Source: Dryocola sp. LX212 (lineage in GTDB: Bacteria; Pseudomonadota; Gammaproteobacteria; Enterobacterales; Enterobacteriaceae). Taken from it: DNA of 64,000 bases. The DNA lies in contig CP167917.1 of assembly GCA_041504365.1 (NCBI GenBank), positions 4,402,001-4,466,000 on the forward strand, given 5' to 3'. The stretch's first letter is position 1, and the number at the start of each line of letters is the position of its first letter. Shown here one piece after another: positions 8,229 to 16,490 of the stretch. Below the pieces are notes generated by a model. The model did no database searches and had not been told where the DNA came from. It worked only from the letters and a program-made list of their open reading frames with translations. The translations under genes and the position numbers were made by a program.

Positions 8229-9236
8229 TTAATGATGCCGGTCGAAAAAATCGAGGATGGCATTCAACGCGCTGGCCCGCATATCGTCCTTTTCAAACAG
8301 GATCTCATGATACGCGCCGTTGATGACGTAAGGTGTTTCCCCCTCACAGGGATGGCCCGCCGCGGCACGAAGTTCGCAGAATCGCTGGTGCGCGCGGTTA
8401 TCCACCACCCGCTCCTCTTCTGCCTGGAGTAATAACATCGGCGTAGTGATAGCGGTGGCTCCCGCTATCACTTCTTCTCCTGCGAGTATCCCTTCGCGTA
8501 CCCAGTGCCATGTCGGCCCGCCTACCCGCAATGCTGGCTCGTCAGCATAAAAACGCAGGTTGCGACGGTAGCGTTCACGGCTATGAGTCAGGACATTAAC
8601 GCTAAACGGCAAGGCGCGCCAGCGGCCTGTTCCTATTGCGTAACCTTCACGAATGCGCTGGTGGCCCTCCGCCCAGTCGAGCAGGTGGCGCACCATCCAG
8701 TCCGGCCAGCGCAACGTAATACCGAACATCGGCGCGGTAAGCGCCACGGCATCAAAGGCCTGAGAATTTTTTTCCAGCCAGAGCGTGGTGATAGCCCCGC
8801 CCATCGAGTGGGCCAGCACGTAACGCTTACGCCACGGGCCGGTAGCAACTTCCTGCTGATAAAAGCGGTCAAAATCTTCGACGTAGTCGCTGAATTTCAC
8901 GACGTGGCCACGGTGCGTATCGGAAAGCATGCGGCCCGAGCGCCCCTGTCCGCGATGGTCGAGGATTAGCACATCGTAGCCACAGTGGAACAGATCGTAG
9001 GCAAGCTCCGCATACTTCACGTAGCTTTCGATACGGCCCGGACAAACGACAATGACGCGGTCGTGCTCCTCGGCACAAAAGCGAACATACCGAACCGGCA
9101 CATCGTCTACGCCCAGAAATTCACGCTCTTCGCGCTCGCGCCAGAAGTCCGTCAATGGACCCTGTGTGAAAGCAGCAAATGCGCTCTCACGTGTTAACCA
9201 TCCATTTTTATGCTGACACATAAGCTGTTTTTGCAC
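8229..9236 (-). CDS. pldB: PldB, lysophospholipase L2
   Basis: A 335-residue alpha/beta-hydrolase (about 340 in E. coli). DHRGQGRSGR precedes the nucleophile elbow AHSMGG, and a late NGAYHEILFE holds the expected catalytic His. PldB removes the acyl chain from 2-acyl lysophospholipids on the inner membrane. The first gene of a two-gene operon with yigL, it is divergent from rhtB with 84 bp between start codons. Confidence 0.94.
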   Translation of the reverse strand: MQKQLMCQHKNGWLTRESAFAAFTQGPLTDFWREREEREFLGVDDVPVRYVRFCAEEHDRVIVVCPGRIESYVKYAELAYDLFHCGYDVLILDHRGQGRSGRMLSDTHRGHVVKFSDYVEDFDRFYQQEVATGPWRKRYVLAHSMGGAITTLWLEKNSQAFDAVALTAPMFGITLRWPDWMVRHLLDWAEGHQRIREGYAIGTGRWRALPFSVNVLTHSRERYRRNLRFYADEPALRVGGPTWHWVREGILAGEEVIAGATAITTPMLLLQAEEERVVDNRAHQRFCELRAAAGHPCEGETPYVINGAYHEILFEKDDMRASALNAILDFFDRHH

Positions 9237-9320
9237 CGTCTGTCTGAATATTTGTGACCCATAGCACGCCCATAAACAATAGCGTATTGTGGCACAAAAG
9301 TGTTCAATCGGGAATTTCCT

Positions 9321-9941
9321 ATGACTTTCGAATGGTGGTTTACCTATCTTCTAACGACAATCATTTTAAGCCTTTCCCCAGGCTCCGGCGCGATTAATAC
9401 GATGTCCACCGCGATGAGCCACGGCTACCGTGGAGCCGCAGCATCTATTGCAGGATTACAAACCGGGCTGGCGATTCATATTATGCTGGTTGGCGTGGGG
9501 CTGGGTGCGTTGTTTTCACGTTCGCTAATGGCATTTGAAGTATTGAAATGGGCAGGTGTTGCTTATCTCATTTGGCTAGGCATCCAGCAGTGGCGGGCGG
9601 CAGGCTCTATCGATCTCAATACCCTGGCGGCTAGCCAGCCGCGCAGCCGCCTGTTTAAACGCGCGGTGTTTGTGAATCTCACCAACCCCAAAAGTATTGT
9701 GTTTCTGGCGGCCCTGTTCCCACAGTTTATCGCTCCGCATCAGCCGCAGGCGATGCAGTACGTGATTCTGGGCGTGACTACCGTAGTGGTGGATATCATC
9801 GTAATGATTGGCTACGCGACGTTAGCCACGCGCATTGCGGGCTGGATAAAAGGGCCGCGTCAGATGAAAGCGCTGAACCGGGTGTTTGGTTCGCTGTTTA
9901 TGCTGGTAGGCGCGCTCCTTGCCGGAGCACGCCAGGCCTGA
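9321..9941 (+). CDS. rhtB: RhtB, homoserine/homoserine-lactone exporter
   Basis: A 206-residue LysE/RhtB-family transporter with about six membrane segments. The N-terminus [20 protein letters not shown] holds the conserved PGxG after the first segment, and [20 protein letters not shown] is the second signature. The ORF is open from 9300, but the ATG at 9321 gives the exact family N-terminus. It exports homoserine and homoserine lactone by proton antiport in E. coli. It ends 3 bp before the convergent rhtC end, so the two paralogues face each other tail to tail. Confidence 0.94.
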   Translation: MTFEWWFTYLLTTIILSLSPGSGAINTMSTAMSHGYRGAAASIAGLQTGLAIHIMLVGVGLGALFSRSLMAFEVLKWAGVAYLIWLGIQQWRAAGSIDLNTLAASQPRSRLFKRAVFVNLTNPKSIVFLAALFPQFIAPHQPQAMQYVILGVTTVVVDIIVMIGYATLATRIAGWIKGPRQMKALNRVFGSLFMLVGALLAGARQA

Positions 9942-9944
9942 GAA

Positions 9945-10565
9945 TTAGCGGGAAATAATCAGGTGGATGCCGAAGCCGGTAAAGAGAGCGCCCGCCATGC
10001 CGTCGATCCATCTGGCGAGGCGCTGATAGCCGCGACGCATTTTCGGCAGGGCGAACAGGCTCGCCACGAGGGTAAACCAGGCAAAGGTCTCCAGGGCGAT
10101 CATCACAAATAAGCCCCAGCGCTCGGCCCCGCCCACGCTATCGCCAACGAACAGAGAGAAGACGCTGCCGAAGTAAATAATCGCTTTCGGGTTCGAAAGG
10201 TTGGTGAGCAGCCCTTTCAGGAAGCTGCGTCCGCCGTGAGCAAGCTCAACCGCTGGCACCTCTTCGGTTGCCACTTCTTTCTTAAACGCGCCGCGCAGCA
10301 TCTGGTAACCCATCCAGCACAGGTACAGGCCACCACCAACCATAATAATGCTGTGCAGCCACGCCATTTTTTCCAGGATCAGGTTCAGGCCCAGTAACGC
10401 CACGCCGGACCACACCATAACGCCGCCGGTAATCCCCAGCACGCCCATCATCGCCTCTTTGCGGGAGCGGCTAACGGCTGTCTGGGAAACGAAGAAAAAG
10501 TCAGGGCCTGGGGTGACCAGGGCAACGATATGCAATACCGCTACGGTCAGAAAGAGCATCAGCAT
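9945..10565 (-). CDS. rhtC: RhtC, threonine exporter
   Basis: A 206-residue LysE/RhtB-family protein, the paralogue of the convergent rhtB. It shows SPGPDFFFV-type motif TPGPDFFFVSQTAVSRSRKEA at the N-terminus and LTNLSNPKAIIYFGSVFSLF midway, six hydrophobic segments and a C-terminal GFGIHLIISR, all typical of RhtC. It confers resistance to and efflux of threonine in E. coli. It lies 67 bp downstream of recQ on the same strand. Confidence 0.94.
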   Translation of the reverse strand: MLMLFLTVAVLHIVALVTPGPDFFFVSQTAVSRSRKEAMMGVLGITGGVMVWSGVALLGLNLILEKMAWLHSIIMVGGGLYLCWMGYQMLRGAFKKEVATEEVPAVELAHGGRSFLKGLLTNLSNPKAIIYFGSVFSLFVGDSVGGAERWGLFVMIALETFAWFTLVASLFALPKMRRGYQRLARWIDGMAGALFTGFGIHLIISR

Positions 10566-10632
10566 AGGAAGTTACTCGCGGGACAATCAGTCGATGAACA
10601 ACCATCCTGCCACGTTCGGGCAGGACTGGCTA

Positions 10633-12459
10633 CTACTCATCTTCGCCGTCAACGTGGCTGCGAATGAGTGACATGAATTCACGGCCAAAACGCTCCAGCT
10701 TGCGGGTTCCTACGCCGTTCACGCCCAGCATTTCGCCTGGGGATAACGGCATCTGCTCCGCCATTTCGATAAGCGTCGCGTCGTTGAACACCACGTAAGG
10801 CGGGATGTTCTCTTCGTCAGCGATGGCTTTGCGAAGTTTACGGAGCTTGGCGAACAGCTTGCGGTCGTAGTTGCCGGAGGCAAACTTCTGGCTCGCTTTA
10901 GATTTAATCGCCACAACCCGGGGAACGGCGAGCATCAGCGGAACTTCCGCGCGCAGATAAGGGCGGGCTGCTTCAGTAAGCTGCAAAGCTGAATGCTGGG
11001 CGATATTTTGCGTCACCACGCCAAGGTGAATGAGTTGGCGGATCACGCTCACCCAATGTTCGGTGGTGTGCTCGCGCCCTTCCCCATAAACCTTCAGCTT
11101 GTCGTGGCCGAACTCGCGAATACGCTGGTTGTTTGAGCCACGCAGCACTTCCACAACGTAGCCCATACCGAAACGCTGGCCGACGCGATAAATACAGGAC
11201 AGCGCTTTTTGCGCGTCCATCAGCCCGTCATACCTGCGCGGCGGATCCAGACAAACGTCGCAGTTGCCGCATGGCTGCTGTCGGCCTTCCCCGAAGTAGT
11301 TCAGCAGCACCAGACGGCGGCAGGTTTGCGCCTCTGCAAAGGCACCCATCGCATTGAGCTTATGGCGTTCGATGTCCTGCAACGCCCCCATGGGCTTCTC
11401 TTCGAGGCATTTTCGCAGCCAGGCCATGTCCGCCGGATCGTAAAACAGCATGGCTTCCGCAGGCAGGCCATCGCGCCCGGCGCGGCCCGTTTCCTGGTAA
11501 TAGGATTCAATATTGCGCGGAATATCAAAGTGCGCCACGAAGCGGACGTTAGGCTTGTTGATACCCATGCCGAAGGCGACGGTGGCGACGACAATCTGCA
11601 GGTCGTCGCGCTGGAATTTTTCCTGCACGTCCGCCCGGACATCATGCTCAAGCCCGGCGTGATAGGCCCCGGCTGAGATACCTTTGCTTTGCAGGCGCGC
11701 GGCGGTGTCTTCAACCTTCGCGCGGCTGCCACAGTAAATAATGCCGGATTTACCCTTCTGCTCCTGCACATAGCGCATCAGCTGATCGAGGGGTTTGAAC
11801 TTCTCCATTAGCATGTAGCGAATGTTCGGGCGGTCGAAGCTGCTGATCTGGATAAACGGATCCTGCAGGCCGAGCAGGCGCACGATATCCAGTCGCGTGG
11901 TGTCGTCGGCCGTCGCCGTAAGGGCGATAAACGGAACGTCCGGCAGACGCTGGCGCAGCTGGCCAAGTGCTGCGTATTCAGGGCGGAAGTCGTGCCCCCA
12001 CTGTGAAATACAGTGCGCTTCATCCACCGCCACCATCGACAGGTGCCACTGGGAGATCTGATCGATGAAGTTGTCCATCATCAGCCGCTCAGGGGCGATA
12101 TAGAGCAGGCGAATTTGCCCGGTCCGGCAGCCAGCCATCACTTCCTGCTGCTGATCCCGGCTCTGGGTGGAGTTCAGGCAGGCCGCAGAAACCCCGTTGG
12201 CGAGCAGCTGATCCACCTGATCTTTCATCAGCGAGATCAGCGGCGAAACCACCACCGTCAGGCCGCCAAACACCAGCGCGGGAATTTGATAGCAGAGGGA
12301 TTTGCCGCCGCCTGTTGGCATCACGACCAGGCTGTCGCGACCGGCAAGCACCGTTTCAATGATGGTTTCCTGACCGGGACGGAACTGCTGATAGCCGAAG
12401 GTCTCTTGCAGGACCTGTCTTGCCAGCGCTGTCTGATTAATTACTTCCGCCTCTGTCAC
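10633..12459 (-). CDS. recQ: RecQ, ATP-dependent 3'-5' DNA helicase
   Basis: A 608-residue SF2 helicase. PTGGGKSLCYQIPAL (motif I), VDEAHCISQWGHDFR (DEAH and aromatic-rich loop), ALTATAD (III), QETGRAGRDG (VI), a RecQ zinc site with C-x-x-C in CGNCDVC, a winged helix, and a C-terminal HRDC domain with LGVNGVGTRKLERFG. I chose GTG at 12457-12459: it is preceded by a strong GGAG and gives the E. coli-like length; the upstream extension is spurious. It acts in the RecF recombination pathway and in fork repair. pldA lies upstream on the same strand, with a terminator between. Confidence 0.95.
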   Translation of the reverse strand: MTEAEVINQTALARQVLQETFGYQQFRPGQETIIETVLAGRDSLVVMPTGGGKSLCYQIPALVFGGLTVVVSPLISLMKDQVDQLLANGVSAACLNSTQSRDQQQEVMAGCRTGQIRLLYIAPERLMMDNFIDQISQWHLSMVAVDEAHCISQWGHDFRPEYAALGQLRQRLPDVPFIALTATADDTTRLDIVRLLGLQDPFIQISSFDRPNIRYMLMEKFKPLDQLMRYVQEQKGKSGIIYCGSRAKVEDTAARLQSKGISAGAYHAGLEHDVRADVQEKFQRDDLQIVVATVAFGMGINKPNVRFVAHFDIPRNIESYYQETGRAGRDGLPAEAMLFYDPADMAWLRKCLEEKPMGALQDIERHKLNAMGAFAEAQTCRRLVLLNYFGEGRQQPCGNCDVCLDPPRRYDGLMDAQKALSCIYRVGQRFGMGYVVEVLRGSNNQRIREFGHDKLKVYGEGREHTTEHWVSVIRQLIHLGVVTQNIAQHSALQLTEAARPYLRAEVPLMLAVPRVVAIKSKASQKFASGNYDRKLFAKLRKLRKAIADEENIPPYVVFNDATLIEMAEQMPLSPGEMLGVNGVGTRKLERFGREFMSLIRSHVDGEDE

Positions 12460-12474
12460 GCTCTCTCCACCACC

Positions 12475-12504
12475 AAAAAAAACAGGCGCTATTTTCAGCG
12501 CCTG
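12475..12504 (-). terminator. Rho-independent terminator of pldA
   Basis: An 8-bp perfect stem (CAGGCGCT / AGCGCCTG, 12483-12504) with a 6-base loop, followed on the minus strand by eight T. It lies 20 bp after the pldA stop and just before the recQ start, so recQ transcription must begin in or after this hairpin or by read-through. Confidence 0.85.
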
Positions 12505-12523
12505 CGTTAAAAACTGCAACTTT

Positions 12524-13393
12524 TTAGAACAGGTCGTTAAGCATAACGCCAACACCGAAGCGCGTCTGGTTAAAGTTGTAATCAATTAATGACTCGCCGT
12601 AGCCGCTGTACAGCTGGGTGTACAGGCGAACGTGCTTGCCGACCGGGTAGCTGAAGCCAAGCTCCGCGCCGCCGTAGCCGGTGTTCCAGTTGTACTGGCC
12701 CTTCATGCTCAGGATCGCGTCGCCGAGGGCGTAACCCACCTTCAGCTGGTAGTAACCCATATATTTGGTGATATCCGGATTATCGTCAGTTGAGCCAATC
12801 ACGTACCACGGCTTCACTTCCACCAGCCAGTTTCCGTGCTCCGCCATCAGGCGCGCATACATGCGGTTCCAGCTGCGGGAGGTTGGGTCGGAGCGACCGT
12901 TAGACTGGTGGTTGTAACCAAACTCGACGTCGCGCAGCGTCCATCCGGCAAACGAGTCATCCGTCGCAAAGCCGAGGAATACCTGCGGTTCGTAGTTCGT
13001 TTCGCGGAACGGTGAGGATTCGCCGCTGTTGGACAGCTGCCACCAGGATTTCTGCGTATAAGACGCGCCCAGCACCGAGTTCTGGCCCAGGATACCGCGC
13101 CAGAGCGGGAAGGCGAGGCTTAGCTGAAACTTCACTTCGTCTTTGCGGGCATTATCAGACCAGTTGTATGAGCTGATGGCTTCTTTGTTCAGGTCGTCCG
13201 TTACCGAGTAAACCACATAGTTAGATTCATAGGGATAGAGCGTGAACGGGTTGTCATGCTCCTGCAGCATGTTAGCAATGATGCTGCCGCGTACGGCAGG
13301 CTTATCATGCACTTCTTTAACTGTTGCTTCCTGAGCGTATGCCGTAAGAGGCAGCAAGCATACAGCCATCAAGCATCCCAAAAACTTGCGCAT
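12524..13393 (-). CDS. pldA: PldA, outer-membrane phospholipase A
   Basis: A 289-residue beta-barrel lipase with a 20-residue signal peptide ending AYAQ. The active-site region GYNHQSNGRSD carries the His and Ser of the His-Ser-Asn triad, with the Asn in SRSWNRMYARL. It ends in the outer-membrane C-terminal Phe (GVMLNDLF). Dimerisation and Ca2+ activate it when phospholipids reach the outer leaflet, and it helps keep lipid asymmetry. The length equals E. coli. It is divergent from yigI with 174 bp between starts. Confidence 0.96.
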   Translation of the reverse strand: MRKFLGCLMAVCLLPLTAYAQEATVKEVHDKPAVRGSIIANMLQEHDNPFTLYPYESNYVVYSVTDDLNKEAISSYNWSDNARKDEVKFQLSLAFPLWRGILGQNSVLGASYTQKSWWQLSNSGESSPFRETNYEPQVFLGFATDDSFAGWTLRDVEFGYNHQSNGRSDPTSRSWNRMYARLMAEHGNWLVEVKPWYVIGSTDDNPDITKYMGYYQLKVGYALGDAILSMKGQYNWNTGYGGAELGFSYPVGKHVRLYTQLYSGYGESLIDYNFNQTRFGVGVMLNDLF

Positions 13394-13567
13394 CGACGAG
13401 GTTCTCCTGAACGTAATAATTAGTTTCGAATTGTTAGCTGGCGGACATTCTACAGAGTTATTATTCGTCCCGCTCGTCTGACTGTCCTAAAGTGGAAAGC
13501 AACAAATCAGAAGCATAAAATACACATCCAGGTTACTTATTCACGCTTTGCGATCGAGGAACGATCT

Positions 13568-14038
13568 ATGTCCGGCAATGTTCTGACAACTGAAGCTGCG
13601 CTCCAGCTGGTTGGTGAAATTTTCGTTTATCACATGCCCTTTAACCGCGCCCTCGGCCTTGAGCTTGAGCGCTATGAAAAAGCCTTTGCCCAGCTTGGGT
13701 TTAACAACCAGCCGATGATGGTCGGCAACTGGGCACAAAGCATTCTGCACGGCGGCGTGATTGCCTCGGCGCTGGACGTGGCGGCGGGCCTGGTATGCGT
13801 GGGGAGTACGCTGACGCGCCACGATACCATCAGCGAAGAGGAGCTGCGCCAGCGCCTGTCGAAGATGGGCACTATCGATCTGCGCGTCGATTACCTGCGT
13901 CCTGGCCGTGGGCAGCGCTTCACCGCCAGCAGCAGCTTATTGCGCGCAGGTAACAAAGTGGCGGTGGCCCGCGTGGAATTACATAACGAAGATCAGTTGC
14001 ACATCGCCAGCGCCACGGCCACCTATATGGTGGGGTAA
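13568..14038 (+). CDS. yigI: YigI, hotdog-fold acyl-CoA thioesterase
   Basis: A 156-residue PaaI/YigI-type hotdog protein. The signature [16 protein letters not shown] contains the substrate-side helix, and later [13 protein letters not shown] and VARVELHNE are typical. YigI in E. coli is a medium/long-chain acyl-CoA thioesterase of limited physiological definition. Its neighbour pldA also handles lipids, but they are divergent and need not be co-regulated. GAGGAACG lies upstream of the ATG. Confidence 0.9.
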   Translation: MSGNVLTTEAALQLVGEIFVYHMPFNRALGLELERYEKAFAQLGFNNQPMMVGNWAQSILHGGVIASALDVAAGLVCVGSTLTRHDTISEEELRQRLSKMGTIDLRVDYLRPGRGQRFTASSSLLRAGNKVAVARVELHNEDQLHIASATATYMVG

Positions 14039-14225
14039 GAAGATAAATACTGAGACTGCTAAAAGATAAGGAAATAACGTGGTTTTTCCTTATCTTTGGT
14101 TGAGTTGGTGAAAATCAATAAATTGATTTTCTTTAATATTTTTCCAACATTCAAACGTGTGAATTTTGTCACCGATCTGTAAATCCTGTTACTATTTGCG
14201 CACTATTCTTCGACGAGTTTTCTTC

Positions 14226-15122
14226 ATGGATGCGAAACAGACCCGCCAGGGCGTGTTGTTTGCCCTCGCGGCGTATTTAATGTGGGGCATCGCGCCTGCT
14301 TATTTCAAACTGATCAACTACGTTCCGGCAGATGAAATCCTGACCCACCGCGTTATCTGGTCTTTCTTCTTTATGATCGCGCTGATTAGCCTGAGCCGTC
14401 AGTGGCCGCAGGTGAAAAAAGCCTGCCGGAACCGCAGCAAAGTGCTGGCGATGGCCGGGTCTGCGGTGCTTATCGGCGGGAACTGGCTGCTGTTTATCTG
14501 GGCGGTGAATAATAACCATATGCTTGAAGCCAGCCTCGGCTACTTTATTAATCCGCTGGTCAACGTCGTGCTGGGGATGGTTTTCCTGGGGGAACGCTTC
14601 CGCCGCATGCAGTGGCTGGCCGTGGCGCTGGCCTGTTGTGGGGTGCTGGTGCAGCTGTGGACGTTTGGCTCGCTGCCGGTCATTGCGCTCGGTCTGGCAT
14701 TCAGCTTTGCTTTCTACGGGCTGGTCCGTAAGAAGATCGCCGTGGATGCGCAAACCGGGATGTTAGTCGAGACGCTCTGGCTGCTGCCGATTGCGGCAAT
14801 TTATCTGTTCGGCATCGCCGACAGCGCAACCAGCCATATGGGGCAGAATCCCTGGTCACTGAATCTCCTGCTGATTGCCGCAGGCGTAGTGACCACGATC
14901 CCACTGCTGTGCTTTACCGCCGCCGCAACGCGCCTGCGCCTCTCCACGCTGGGGTTCTTCCAGTATCTTGGCCCGACGCTGATGTTCCTGCTGGCCGTCA
15001 CCTTCTACGGTGAGGTCGTGGGCAAAGACAAGATGGTGACCTTCGGCTTTATCTGGGCGGCGCTTGCGCTGTTTATTCTGGATGCGGTGTATACGCAACG
15101 TCGGCTGCGTAAAATCGCTTAA
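14226..15122 (+). CDS. rarD: RarD, EamA-family drug/metabolite transporter
   Basis: A 298-residue inner-membrane protein with ten hydrophobic segments. The start MDAKQTRQGVL and NPLVNVVLGMVFLGERFRR are diagnostic of RarD. I chose the ATG at 14226; the upstream 20 codons open to 14166 are non-conserved. The name comes from a chloramphenicol-resistance phenotype, but the natural substrate is not firmly known. In E. coli yigF and yigG separate it from corA; here it converges directly on corA with only a hairpin between. Confidence 0.93.
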   Translation: MDAKQTRQGVLFALAAYLMWGIAPAYFKLINYVPADEILTHRVIWSFFFMIALISLSRQWPQVKKACRNRSKVLAMAGSAVLIGGNWLLFIWAVNNNHMLEASLGYFINPLVNVVLGMVFLGERFRRMQWLAVALACCGVLVQLWTFGSLPVIALGLAFSFAFYGLVRKKIAVDAQTGMLVETLWLLPIAAIYLFGIADSATSHMGQNPWSLNLLLIAAGVVTTIPLLCFTAAATRLRLSTLGFFQYLGPTLMFLLAVTFYGEVVGKDKMVTFGFIWAALALFILDAVYTQRRLRKIA

Positions 15123-15133
15123 CGGCAGCTGAA

Positions 15134-15165
15134 TTTCTCCCTCTCCCCAAAGGGGGAGGGAGAAA
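15134..15165. other. GC-rich hairpin between convergent rarD and corA
   Basis: An inverted repeat of CTCCCTCTCCCC and GGGGGAGGGAG around AAA, with one bulged base, extended by TTT/AAA. There is no T-run on either side, so it may act as a weak bidirectional terminator or a 3'-end stabiliser. Confidence 0.55.
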
Positions 15166-15170
15166 AAGCG

Positions 15171-16121
15171 TTACAGCCAGTTCTTACGCTTGAAGTAAAG
15201 GTAAGGCGCAAGCCCGGCGAGGATCATCACGATAATCGCCGCCGGATAGCCGAAGCTCAGCTTCAGCTCGGGCATAAATTCGAAGTTCATCCCGTAGCTG
15301 GATGCTACAAGCGTAGGCGGCAGGAAGACGACTGACACAACCGAGAAGATCTTGATGATGCGGTTCTGCTCGATGTTGATAAAGCCCATTGCCGCCTGCA
15401 TCAGGAAGTTCACCTTCTGGAACAGGGATTCGTTGTGCGGCAGCAGGGATTCGATATCCCGCAGGATCTCACGGGCCTGCTCCAGCTGGCCGCCCGGCAA
15501 GCGCGCCTTGCGCACCAGGAAGTTCAGCGCTCGCTGGGTATCCATCAGACACAGGCGAACCTTCCAGCCGATATCTTCCAGCTCCGCAAGCGTTGACAAC
15601 GCGGCGTCGTATTCGTCGCCCTGGTGCCCTTCCATAATCACACGACTGAGCTTTTCCAGGTCGCTGTAGATATTTTCGATTTCGTCCGCCAGCTGTTCGA
15701 TTTTGGTTTCGAACAGGTCCAGCAGCAGCTCGTAGGCGTTGCCGTCCACCATCGCCTGGCTGCGGGCGCGCATGCGGTACAGACGAAACGCAGGCAGTTC
15801 ACGTTCGCGCAGGGTGTACAGGCGGCCTTCACGAATGGTGAAGGCAACGGTGCTGTTACCGGCGTGATCGTCAGCATCTTCAAAGAAGAAGAATGAGTGG
15901 ATGTGCAGCCCGTCTTCGTCCTCAAAGAAACGCGCCGAGGCTTCGATGTCTTCCAGCTCTGGTCGGGTTGCCAGGCTCTGACCAAGTTCCGTTTGCACAC
16001 GCTGCCGCTCGCTCTCTTCGGGCTCCACCAGATCGACCCAGACGGAGTTCGTCAGGTCGTCGGTTTCATCCCCTTCAAGGCGGGACAGGCGATTGTTTTC
16101 CAGTTGAAATGCGCTCAGCAT
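15171..16121 (-). CDS. corA: CorA, Mg2+/Ni2+/Co2+ channel
   Basis: A 316-residue channel subunit: a large acidic cytoplasmic domain, a long alpha-helix and two C-terminal membrane segments with the [10 protein letters not shown] selectivity loop, ending in the basic KRKNWL. It forms pentamers and is the main constitutive Mg2+ entry route. The frame is open to 16169, but the ATG at 16119-16121 gives the E. coli N-terminus [11 protein letters not shown] long structured leader lies upstream. Confidence 0.96.
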   Translation of the reverse strand: MLSAFQLENNRLSRLEGDETDDLTNSVWVDLVEPEESERQRVQTELGQSLATRPELEDIEASARFFEDEDGLHIHSFFFFEDADDHAGNSTVAFTIREGRLYTLRERELPAFRLYRMRARSQAMVDGNAYELLLDLFETKIEQLADEIENIYSDLEKLSRVIMEGHQGDEYDAALSTLAELEDIGWKVRLCLMDTQRALNFLVRKARLPGGQLEQAREILRDIESLLPHNESLFQKVNFLMQAAMGFINIEQNRIIKIFSVVSVVFLPPTLVASSYGMNFEFMPELKLSFGYPAAIIVMILAGLAPYLYFKRKNWL

Positions 16122-16199
16122 GACCGGGACTCCCAATGCAAAAAATATCAGGGACAGTTCGGTTGGCACACAGACAGAAACTCTTGAGGTTTCAGACCA

Positions 16200-16271
16200 T
16201 TAAACAGCCTGACTCATTGCGACGGGAACGGTAGACGAGCAGTCGCCGACAACCACTAAGGCTATCAGCAT
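16200..16271 (-). CDS. Candidate corL leader peptide of corA
   Basis: A 23-codon ORF (MLIALVVVGDC...MSQAV, stop at 16200-16202) lies in the corA leader with AAGG about 10 bases before its ATG. Salmonella corA is controlled by translation of a short leader ORF, corL, that governs Rho-dependent termination. This ORF is the best candidate in the matching position, but I cannot confirm residue similarity, so the assignment is by position. Confidence 0.4.
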   Translation of the reverse strand: MLIALVVVGDCSSTVPVAMSQAV

Positions 16272-16310
16272 TCGAGGATAGCCTTAGAAGTTGTACCTGG
16301 ATAACAGGTA
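16256..16310 (-). promoter_or_regulatory. Structured corA 5' leader (two hairpins)
   Basis: An 11-bp perfect stem (CTAAGGCTATC 16256-16266 with GATAGCCTTAG 16277-16287) and a second 6-bp stem (TACCTG 16294-16299 with CAGGTA 16305-16310). The first covers the start codon of the candidate leader peptide. Between corA and uvrD (16122-16490) there is otherwise no gene. yigE, which sits near here in E. coli, is absent. In Salmonella this leader responds to Mg2+ through alternative hairpins and Rho. Confidence 0.6.
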
Positions 16311-16490
16311 ATTGAGCCAGTATCTACTGGGTGTGTCCAAGGCGAGTGTCCTCTTAAGTCGTATTCGTGCGCGCATGTTACGCCACCATAAATATGGCGT
16401 CAACACGCAACGGGGCACCGCTTGCGAATAAATACCCGCGATGTTTTAAGGGTAGCAGCGTTTCAGAAAATTGCGCGATAAATCTGGATG

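Noticed and set aside
16371-16402. Possible uvrD or corA terminator around ACGCCACCATAAATATGGCGT
   Set aside because: The stem is imperfect and no T-run follows on either strand.
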